20,231 nt of DNA from DATAEK01 sp036258055 (GTDB taxonomy: Bacteria; Acidobacteriota; Vicinamibacteria; Vicinamibacterales; 2-12-FULL-66-21), in contig DATAEK010000071.1 of assembly GCA_036258055.1 (NCBI GenBank), forward strand, positions 1-20,231, in the 5' to 3' direction. The translations under genes and the position numbers were made by a program. The notes under the pieces were generated by a model, which did no database searches, was not told the origin of the DNA, and saw nothing but the letters and a program-made list of their open reading frames with translations. Below, piece after piece: positions 7,861 through 14,077 of this stretch (positions are counted from its first letter, which is position 1; every line of letters begins with the position of its first letter).

Positions 7861-8681
7861 AGCGACTTGACGAGGTACACGATCGACACGGCGGCCAGGA
7901 TGCAAGCCATCAGCAGCTTGAGCCATTTTGCGCGCGCGCGTTCGCCGAACCAGAAGCCCAGGCGCGAACCGGCCAGCACGCCGAGGACGACCGCGGCGGC
8001 GAGCGGTGGGCTCACGTACCCGCGGGCGTACTGAATCGGCACCGAGGAGACAGCGGTCACGCCGATCATCAGGCCGCTGGTTGCAGCGGCCGCCCGCATC
8101 GGCACGCCGCACCACGCATTGAGCACCGGCACTTTCAGGATTCCTCCGCCAATGCCGAGCGAGGCCGATACGCCTCCCGCGGCGAGCGACGCGAGCATGG
8201 CCACGGGCAAGCGCTTCAGGCGGTACACGACTTCGCCGCCGCTCTCGTCCTCGTGATAACGGCCCCCGAGCAAACCGGGATCGACGTTGGCGTCGAGGAT
8301 CACGTTTCGCCGCTCGAGTCGCGAGAACATCATGATTGCAATCACCGCCGTCACGACCGCGAACGTCCGATCGAGCGCCGCGTCCGAGATCCACGCGATG
8401 GCGATGCCGAGTGTCAGGCCGCCGATGGCCGAGGCAATCTCGAGCAGCATCCCCAGGCGCAGGTTGATGAGCTGTCGCCCGGCAGTCCCGGCCGAGACCG
8501 CGCTCGATGTGGCAATGACGGTCATGAGGCTGACGGCGCCAGCCTCCTTGATCGGTAATCCCAGGCCGACGTTCAGGAACGGCACGAGAAACACACCGCC
8601 GCCGATGCCGAGGAGCGCGCCGAGCGTTCCGGCGACCGCGCCCGCGGCGATGACGATCAAAAGTGTGAGGCTGGTGACCAT
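7857..8681 (-). CDS. TauE/SafE family anion (sulfite-type) exporter
   Basis: This is a 274-residue membrane protein with the two-fold internal repeat of the TauE/SafE (formerly DUF81) family. The first copy of the signature is GIGGGVFLVP at residues 25-34 and the second is GIGGGILKVP at 176-185. A polar loop of about 35 residues (about 121-157) separates two bundles of hydrophobic helices. Characterised relatives export sulfite, sulfoacetate or related sulfur anions, or act with persulfide detoxification genes as in the staphylococcal cst operon. The gene diverges from the persulfide dioxygenase gene with 79 bases between the starts and is coupled to the DUF1634 gene downstream. This context supports export of sulfite or thiosulfate produced by the neighbouring enzymes. 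The family is firm and the substrate inferred. The start is ATG 8681; no Shine-Dalgarno is visible. Confidence 0.88.
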   Translation of the reverse strand: MVTSLTLLIVIAAGAVAGTLGALLGIGGGVFLVPFLNVGLGLPIKEAGAVSLMTVIATSSAVSAGTAGRQLINLRLGMLLEIASAIGGLTLGIAIAWISDAALDRTFAVVTAVIAIMMFSRLERRNVILDANVDPGLLGGRYHEDESGGEVVYRLKRLPVAMLASLAAGGVSASLGIGGGILKVPVLNAWCGVPMRAAAATSGLMIGVTAVSSVPIQYARGYVSPPLAAAVVLGVLAGSRLGFWFGERARAKWLKLLMACILAAVSIVYLVKSL

Positions 8682-8703
8682 GTCGAGCCGGGCACGAACG
8701 AAC

Positions 8704-8731
8704 GCCGCTGGTCTGCGGCTGGTGCTATGAT
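8704..8731 (+). promoter_or_regulatory. Candidate extended -10 promoter with direct and inverted repeats upstream of the persulfide dioxygenase gene
   Basis: TGCTATGAT at 8723-8731 is an extended -10 element; TATGAT matches the consensus at 5 of 6. It predicts a leader of about 24 bases before ATG 8761. Immediately upstream, GCTGGT occurs twice, at 8707-8712 and 8718-8723, exactly 11 bases apart. GCCGC 8704-8708 pairs with GCGGC 8715-8719 as a small inverted repeat. Repeats spaced by one helical turn against a -10 are a plausible regulator site in this divergent intergenic region. No CstR-type operator was recognised. Confidence 0.4.
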
Positions 8732-8760
8732 CGGCGAGAAACGCGACAGAATTCTACCTT

Positions 8761-10107
8761 ATGTTCCAGCGCGTCTTTGACGATGGGCTCGCGCAAGCCT
8801 CGTTTCTGATCGCGTGCGATCGTACGCGCGAGGCCGCGATCGTCGACCCGCGGCGCGACATCGACGTCTACGTCGACGCCGCCCGGCGCGAGGGCCTGAC
8901 GATCGTCTACGCGATCGAGACCCACATCCACGCCGACTTCGTCTCGGGCGCCCGCGAGCTGAGCGCGCTGGGCGCGCGCGTCATCGCTGGTCCAGGCTCG
9001 ACCCTCGGCTACCCGAACCACGAAGCGCGGGACGGCGAGCGCGTGATGCTTGGCGATATCACGCTCACGTTCCTCCACACGCCGGGACACACGCCGGAGC
9101 ATATCTCGATCTACGTTGACGAACCAGGAGCCGCACCGCGCGTGCTCACGGGCGACACGCTCTTTGTCGGTGCAGTCGGACGGCCTGACCTGCTTGGCGA
9201 AGATCTCACCCGTCAACTCGCAGGCGAGCTCTACGACTCGTTGATGGGAAAGCTGCTGGTGCTTGACGATCACGTGGAGGTGCATCCCGGACACGGGGCC
9301 GGCTCACTGTGCGGTACCGGGATCGGCAAGGATCCATACACGACGATCGAGCAGGAGCGCCGCTTCAACCCGATGCTGCAATACCGATCGAAGCAGGCAT
9401 TTGTCGACGCGGTGCTCGCGGACCTGCCGGAAACACCGCCGTACTTCCGGAGGATGAAGCAGATCAACCACGATGGGCCGCAGCTCCTTCATCTTTCGAC
9501 GCCGGTGGCCGCACCGCCGGCGCTCACGAGGCCGCCAGACGACTCCGTCGTCGTTGATCTGCGTGCGTCGGACCTATTTGCCCACAACCATCCCTCGACC
9601 GGCATCAACTTGACGTTCGGTTCCAAAGTCGGGTACTGGGCAGGATGGGTCGTTCCGTTCGATGCGTCGATCGTGCTCGTCGCTGAAGGCGAACGCCAGG
9701 TCACGGACGCGACGCGACAGCTGCTGCGGGTGGGGCTCGATCGCGTCGCCGGGTGGATGACATTCGAGGCGTGGACGTCGGCCGGGTTGCCGGTCTCGTC
9801 GTTCGCGATCATGTCGGTGAGCGAATTGAAGAACGCGCGGGCGCGACGGGATCCGTTCGTGCTCCTCGACGTGCGAACGCCGCGGGAGTTCTCGACCGGT
9901 CACGTCGACGGCGCACGCAACGTGCCGATGGGCGAGATCGCCGCGCATGCCGGCGACTTTCTGGTCGACCAGCGCGTCGCCGTCATGTGCGAAGGAGGCT
10001 ACCGATCCGGTCTTGCGGCCAGCCTGCTCGCACGCCGCGGCGTGCGGGAGGTGATCAACGTGGCGGGCGGCATGGCCGCCTACCGCGCCATGGAGGCGGC
10101 GTCATGA
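8761..10107 (+). CDS. Persulfide dioxygenase fused to two rhodanese domains (CstB-like)
   Basis: The protein has 448 residues in three parts. Residues 1-230 form an ETHE1-type metallo-beta-lactamase fold: ETHIHADF (H55, H57, D59), HTPGHTPEH (H110) and GDTLFVG (D132). H55, H110 and D132 correspond to the iron ligands of ETHE1. Residues about 261-345 are rhodanese-like, but the active-site position reads VAEGERQ (near A308) with no cysteine. Residues about 352-448 are a complete rhodanese with C410 in MCEGGYRSG. The order dioxygenase, pseudo-rhodanese, rhodanese and the total length match staphylococcal CstB, which oxidises low-molecular-weight persulfides and releases thiosulfate. Cytoplasmic; no signal peptide. 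It is divergent from TauE, another cst-operon partner, and its TGA overlaps the next gene's ATG (ATGA 10104-10107). Sulfite versus thiosulfate as the main product cannot be read from sequence. Confidence 0.9.
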   Translation: MFQRVFDDGLAQASFLIACDRTREAAIVDPRRDIDVYVDAARREGLTIVYAIETHIHADFVSGARELSALGARVIAGPGSTLGYPNHEARDGERVMLGDITLTFLHTPGHTPEHISIYVDEPGAAPRVLTGDTLFVGAVGRPDLLGEDLTRQLAGELYDSLMGKLLVLDDHVEVHPGHGAGSLCGTGIGKDPYTTIEQERRFNPMLQYRSKQAFVDAVLADLPETPPYFRRMKQINHDGPQLLHLSTPVAAPPALTRPPDDSVVVDLRASDLFAHNHPSTGINLTFGSKVGYWAGWVVPFDASIVLVAEGERQVTDATRQLLRVGLDRVAGWMTFEAWTSAGLPVSSFAIMSVSELKNARARRDPFVLLDVRTPREFSTGHVDGARNVPMGEIAAHAGDFLVDQRVAVMCEGGYRSGLAASLLARRGVREVINVAGGMAAYRAMEAAS

Positions 10108-10682
10108 CGCAGGCAACCTCGCAGAACTTCGACGCGCTGCGCGTGCATCTCGACGAGGCGGTAAAGGCCGGGAACACGAACGTCATCGCGCAGCACGTGA
10201 AAGCGGCATTGCAGCAGGTCCTGCGCGGCGACGGCCTTTCGCTGGATCCGGAGTTCTGCGCGCCGCTGCCCGACTCGTACGCGCGACGGCTGCTCCATCG
10301 CGATCCGGCGGGACGCTACACGGTCGTCGTGATGACCTGGGGACCGGGCCAGCAGACTTCCCTCCACGATCATGCGGGGATCTGGTGCGTCGAATGCGTC
10401 GTGCAGGGCCGCATGCTCGTCACGCAGTACGACCTCATCGACGACCGTGAGGGCGCCTACCGCTTCCGCGAGCAGACCACTGTGAAAGCCGAGCGTGGTT
10501 CAGCCGGTTGCCTCATTCCTCCCTTCGAGTACCACACCCTGGCGAACGCCTTGCCGGACGGCTCATCGATTACGCTCCACGTCTACGGTGGCGAGATGGA
10601 CCACTGCCACGTATTCGAGCCAACGGCCGAGGGCGCCTACCGGAAACTGACGCGCTCGCTTTCGTATCACAACGTAGAATAA
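10104..10682 (+). CDS. Cysteine (thiol) dioxygenase, cupin type
   Basis: The protein has 192 residues, with its start overlapping the upstream stop as ATGA; the frame stays open further upstream but only over the dioxygenase gene. It is a cupin iron enzyme that adds O2 to a thiol, normally cysteine to cysteine sulfinate. Hand alignment with rat CDO gives iron ligands H88, H90 (LHDHAG) and H144 (YHTLAN). The substrate-binding Arg60 equivalent is R61 (YARR). The His155-x-Tyr157 pair is H159 and Y161 (TLHVYG). C95 falls exactly where rat Cys93 lies, five residues after the second ligand His. Rat Ser153 is replaced by T157. Coupling to the persulfide dioxygenase gene places it in sulfur-compound oxidation: cysteine sulfinate is a source of sulfite. 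A 3-mercaptopropionate dioxygenase is possible, but R61 and C95 favour cysteine. Confidence 0.88.
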   Translation: MTQATSQNFDALRVHLDEAVKAGNTNVIAQHVKAALQQVLRGDGLSLDPEFCAPLPDSYARRLLHRDPAGRYTVVVMTWGPGQQTSLHDHAGIWCVECVVQGRMLVTQYDLIDDREGAYRFREQTTVKAERGSAGCLIPPFEYHTLANALPDGSSITLHVYGGEMDHCHVFEPTAEGAYRKLTRSLSYHNVE

Positions 10683-10710
10683 AAGTAGGACGTCAGAAGC
10701 CGCTCCTACT
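10675..10710 (+). promoter_or_regulatory. Candidate -10 followed by a 7-bp inverted repeat upstream of the kinase gene
   Basis: TAGAAT (10675-10680) is a good -10 element at the very end of the thiol dioxygenase gene. It is followed by AGTAGGA (10684-10690) and its perfect reverse complement TCCTACT (10704-10710), separated by 13 bases. A start of transcription about 7 bases after the -10 would place the repeat at the extreme 5' end of the kinase mRNA, 8 bases before ATG 10719. It could be an operator or an mRNA hairpin. It lacks a U-tract, so it is not a classic terminator. Confidence 0.4.
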
Positions 10711-10718
10711 CCGTCGCT

Positions 10719-13010
10719 ATGGCTCTCACTCCAGGCACCCGTCTCGCGCAGTACGAAATCATCGCGCCGCTCGGCTCCGGCGGCATGGGTGACGTGTACC
10801 GCGCGCGGGATTCGCGGCTGGGCCGTGACGTCGCGGTCAAGGTGATGGCGCCGCACATCGCGGCTGACCCCGAGATGCGGCGACGCTTCGAGACGGAAGC
10901 GCGCGCCGTCGCCGGGCTTTCACATCCGAGCATCCTCGCGATCCACGAGCTGGCGGTCGTGGATAACATCCCCGTCGCCGTCATGGAGCTGCTCGAGGGC
11001 GAAACGGTGCGCGAGCGTCTCAAGAAGGGCGCCCTGCCGTGGCGCGACGCGGTCGCAATCGCCGCGGCGATATCAGAGGGACTCGCGGCTGCGCACGCGC
11101 GCGGGATCATTCATCGGGATCTCAAACCCGAGAACGTCTTCCTCATCGCGGACGGAACCGTCAAGATTCTCGACTTCGGTCTGGCGCTTCAGCGCCTCGA
11201 GGGACCGAACCTGGGAGGCGACAGCCCGACGATCGCGCAGACCGCGCAGGGGATCGTGCTCGGGACGTTCGGGTACATGTCGCCCGAACAGGTCACGGGC
11301 GAGCGCGTCGACGGACGATCCGACATCTTCGCGCTCGGCTGCGTCCTCTACGAAATGCTGAGCGGGCAGCGGCTCTTCGCGGGTGCGACGCCGCAGGAAG
11401 TCATCGCCAAGCTGCTGCACGACAGCCTGCCGAGTTTTTCGCTGTTCGATCCGCTCGCGCCGCAGGAGCTGCGCTCGATCGTCGCGCGCGCGGTCGAACG
11501 CGATCCGACTCGTCGCTTCGACTCGGCACAGGACCTCGCGGCGGCGTTGCGATCGCTGCTGACCGGCTCGACTGCGGCGCCGACCAATCGCCGCGCGCGG
11601 CCGCGCGGCAAATCACTCGCGGTGCTTCCATTCGTGAACGCCGGCGCCGATCCGCAACTCGAACACATCTCGGACGGCGTGGCGGAGAGCATCATCAACA
11701 GCCTCTCGCAGCTCAGCGGAATCCGGGTGGTGCCGCGAAGCCTGGTGTTTCGCTACAAGGGGCTCCAGGCGGATCCGGCGACTGTCGGTCTGGCGCTGAA
11801 TGCTCGAACGATCCTGACGGGACGTGTAACGCAGCAAGGGGACATCCTGAACATCCAGGCGGAGCTGGTCGACACGACGACCGAGTCGCAGCTGTGGGGT
11901 CAGCAGTTCCGGCAGAAGGTCAGCGATCTGATGGCGGTGCAGGAAGAGATCGCCTGGCAGATTTCGGAAGCGCTCCGCCTGAAGCTCACGGGTGAACAGA
12001 AGAAACGTCTGCGGAAGCGCCACACCGCGAACTCGGACGCGTACCAGGAGTACCTGCGCGGGCGCTACGAGTGGAACAACTGGACGCCGGACAGCTTTCG
12101 CCGCGCCGTCGAGCATTTCGAACGCGCCATCGCCTACGACCCGAACTACGCGCTTGCCTACGCGGGCATCGCGGACAGCTACGGAGCGATGGCGTACTAT
12201 GACTTCGTCCCGCCGGATTTCGGCTACCCGCGCGCGAAGGAGGCGGCGACCAAGGCGATCGCGCTCGATCCGGACGTTGCCGATCCCCACGCATCACTGG
12301 CTCTCGGTCACTTGTTCTGGCTGCATGACTGGGCCGGCGCTGAACGGGAATTCACGACCGCATTGAGGCTGAATCCGCAGCACGCCGTCGCGCACGGCCT
12401 CTACGCGATCTTCCTCATCACGGTCGCGCGGTTCGACGAAGCCGTCAACCAGGCACGCGCGGCCCAGCAGCTCGATCCCCTGTCGGTCCTCGCCAACATG
12501 AGCGTGTGCTGGAGCCTCCACTTCGCGGGCCGCGACGAGGAGTGCATCCGCGAGACGCGCCGCACCCGCGAGCTCGCTCCCGGCGTGCACGAGGTCGGCA
12601 ACCTGCTGATGGCGGTGTACGAGAACGTCGGCCGCTACGAGGAGGCGGCACAGATCGCAGTCGAGCAGCCCGTCTATGGGGTACGAATCGACGGCCACGC
12701 GCTCCTGGAAGCGTACCGACAGGGCGGCGAGGAGGCCTACTGGCGCATGCGGCTCGCCGCGCTGGACAACGCGCTCCCGGTTGCGCCGCCGGCGATTCAT
12801 TACGGCTTCGCGATGATCTACGCGCGTTTGGGCGAGCGCGAGAAGGCGCTGGATCACCTCGATCAACTGGTCGCGGCCAAAGCCGGCAATGCCGTCTTCG
12901 CGGCCGCGGATCCGTGGCTGCGCACGCTCTGGCCGGAGCCCCGCTATCAGGCGATCATCCGGAGACTGGGCGTGCCCACGGCTTCAGCACCGCATACAGT
13001 ACCGACATAA
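10719..13010 (+). CDS. PknB-like Ser/Thr protein kinase with FlgO/TolB-like domain and TPR repeats
   Basis: The protein has 763 residues. Kinase domain at about 12-275: glycine loop LGSGGMGDVY (18-27), K41 in VAVKVM, catalytic HRDLKPEN (H132-R133-D134), DFG from D152, and GTFGYMSPEQ as activation-loop end and substrate site. From K298 comes SLAVLPFVNAG, with SDGVAESIINSLSQL and VPRSLVFRYKG, an FlgO/TolB-N-like domain to about 415. The rest (about 430-755) is helical TPR-type repeats, for example AVEHFERAIAYDPNYALAYA. No transmembrane helix separates the kinase from the following domain, so the protein should be cytosolic, unlike the classic receptor kinases. It would phosphorylate Ser/Thr of unknown partners, with the TPR part as a docking surface. 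The 3' end overlaps the convergent reductase gene by 56 bases. No Shine-Dalgarno precedes the ATG. Confidence 0.9.
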   Translation: MALTPGTRLAQYEIIAPLGSGGMGDVYRARDSRLGRDVAVKVMAPHIAADPEMRRRFETEARAVAGLSHPSILAIHELAVVDNIPVAVMELLEGETVRERLKKGALPWRDAVAIAAAISEGLAAAHARGIIHRDLKPENVFLIADGTVKILDFGLALQRLEGPNLGGDSPTIAQTAQGIVLGTFGYMSPEQVTGERVDGRSDIFALGCVLYEMLSGQRLFAGATPQEVIAKLLHDSLPSFSLFDPLAPQELRSIVARAVERDPTRRFDSAQDLAAALRSLLTGSTAAPTNRRARPRGKSLAVLPFVNAGADPQLEHISDGVAESIINSLSQLSGIRVVPRSLVFRYKGLQADPATVGLALNARTILTGRVTQQGDILNIQAELVDTTTESQLWGQQFRQKVSDLMAVQEEIAWQISEALRLKLTGEQKKRLRKRHTANSDAYQEYLRGRYEWNNWTPDSFRRAVEHFERAIAYDPNYALAYAGIADSYGAMAYYDFVPPDFGYPRAKEAATKAIALDPDVADPHASLALGHLFWLHDWAGAEREFTTALRLNPQHAVAHGLYAIFLITVARFDEAVNQARAAQQLDPLSVLANMSVCWSLHFAGRDEECIRETRRTRELAPGVHEVGNLLMAVYENVGRYEEAAQIAVEQPVYGVRIDGHALLEAYRQGGEEAYWRMRLAALDNALPVAPPAIHYGFAMIYARLGEREKALDHLDQLVAAKAGNAVFAAADPWLRTLWPEPRYQAIIRRLGVPTASAPHTVPT

Positions 13011-13887
13011 TCGGCGCCGGCACTCCCGCGCGCGCGGCGCGGCGAACGATGGATCCCTGCAGCGCCTCGACCTCGATCCGCTTGCCCTGCGACAAATCGA
13101 TCAACAGCGACGATCGCATCGATCCCGGGATTCCCTCGACGTAGCTCGAAATGCGTTCGATGATCCCGGGCGCCACCGGTACGCCTTCCGCGCGCGCCAC
13201 CCGCTCGACTTCGCGGCACGCATCGAGGAACTGCGACCGGATGAGCGGATCGGCCCAGACCGGGCCAATCGGCAGGCGTGTCGCGCCGGTGAAGCCGGCG
13301 AGGGGCGCGAGAAAGATGAATTTCTCCCAGATCGGAATCCGGCCGTCGTCGACCGACTCGGCCTGCACGTCCGCTTCCATCAGGGCTTCGTGAATCCACC
13401 GCACGCGATCGGTCATCCGCGGGAGGGTTCCAAATACTTCCCCGAACACGATCCGGCGATGCGTCCCGGTCTGCTCGATGACGCCTGGTGCGGCCAGTGC
13501 CGTCGCGATGTAGGTCGTGCCGCCGAGCACCGCGCCCTCGCCAACGATCGCGGCGAGCTCGCCCGCCGCGTCCACGCCGTTCTGCAGCGTGAGCACGCAC
13601 GAACCGGGACCGAGCATCGGCTTGACGAGCGGCAAGGCGGTCTCGTTGTCGTAGGCCTTGACCGCCACGATCACGACGTCGACAACCCCGACGCGCGACG
13701 TATCCTCCTCGGCGCGTGCGCGAACGGTGAAATCGCCGAGCGCGGGGCTCTTGATCGTCAGCCCGCGGTCACGAATCGCCGCCAGATGCGCTCCGCGCGC
13801 GATGAACGTGACGTCGTGCCCTTTTTGAGCCAGCCGACCGCCGTAATAGCCGCCAACGGCGCCGGAACCAAGAATGGCGAAGCGCAT
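12955..13887 (-). CDS. 2-dehydropantoate 2-reductase family (ApbA/PanE-like) protein
   Basis: The protein has 310 residues, the usual length for the family. An N-terminal Rossmann motif GSGAVGGYYGGRLA (about 7-20) binds NADPH. TLQNGVD (about 99-105) is the conserved Asn block, IPIWEKFIFLAPL carries the likely catalytic Lys, and SSLLIDLSQGKRIEVEALQG is the C-terminal substrate-binding block. Known members reduce ketopantoate to pantoate in the pathway to pantothenate and CoA, but many paralogues act on other 2-oxo acids, so the exact substrate is uncertain. No other pantothenate gene is nearby. The gene follows an APC permease on the same strand but is separated from it by a 172-base repeat region. 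Its last 56 bases are antisense to the end of the kinase gene. The start is ATG 13887; the preceding bases hold no clear Shine-Dalgarno. Confidence 0.87.
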   Translation of the reverse strand: MRFAILGSGAVGGYYGGRLAQKGHDVTFIARGAHLAAIRDRGLTIKSPALGDFTVRARAEEDTSRVGVVDVVIVAVKAYDNETALPLVKPMLGPGSCVLTLQNGVDAAGELAAIVGEGAVLGGTTYIATALAAPGVIEQTGTHRRIVFGEVFGTLPRMTDRVRWIHEALMEADVQAESVDDGRIPIWEKFIFLAPLAGFTGATRLPIGPVWADPLIRSQFLDACREVERVARAEGVPVAPGIIERISSYVEGIPGSMRSSLLIDLSQGKRIEVEALQGSIVRRAARAGVPAPIMSVLYAVLKPWARPVSG

Positions 13888-13901
13888 AGTTTGAATCGTG
13901 T

Positions 13902-14077
13902 CGGTGCCTGGGTGCCTAAGGTGCCCAAAGTGCGAGGGTGCCTAAGGTGCTCAAGGTGCTAGGGTGCCCAAGGTGCTAGGGTGCCCAAGGTGCTAGGGGC
14001 CTTGTCACCTTGGCACTTGGCACCCTTGGCACCTTGGCACCCTTGGCACCTTAGGCACCTTAGGCACCTTTGGCACC
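13902..14077. repeat. Inverted array of short GGTGCCTAA/GGTGCTAG units between permease and reductase
   Basis: The left arm (13902 to about 13997) is made of 8-10 base units such as GGTGCCTAA, GGTGCCCAA and GGTGCTAG. After a short turn around 13998-14005, the right arm (to 14077) carries the reverse complements: GGCACCTTAGGCACC, GGCACCCTT and similar. The whole can fold into one long, imperfect hairpin. The right arm runs into the 3' end of the permease gene, whose TAA stop (14060-14062 on the minus strand) is part of a GGTGCCTAA unit. It could act as a terminator or mRNA-end stabiliser. The 172 bases 13888-14059 hold nothing else recognisable apart from the short start-proximal leader of the reductase. 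Confidence 0.88.

Noticed and set aside
7552..8394. Longer version of the DUF1634-like gene starting at 8394
   Set aside because: The extra 178 codons lie in a shifted frame over the TauE gene and are Arg-rich; the GTGA overlap at 7857-7860 gives a natural start.
9753..10103. N-terminal extension of the thiol dioxygenase
   Set aside because: The extension is an Arg-rich shadow of the rhodanese domain; the ATGA overlap at 10104 and the normal family length fix the start.
12889..13962. 357-codon plus-strand open frame covering the reductase gene and part of the repeat array
   Set aside because: It is antisense to a clear PanE-like protein, has Arg-rich composition, and its tail is translated repeat.
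13902..14077. CRISPR array
   Set aside because: The units are 8-10 bases, contiguous without unique spacers, with an inverted second arm and no cas gene.
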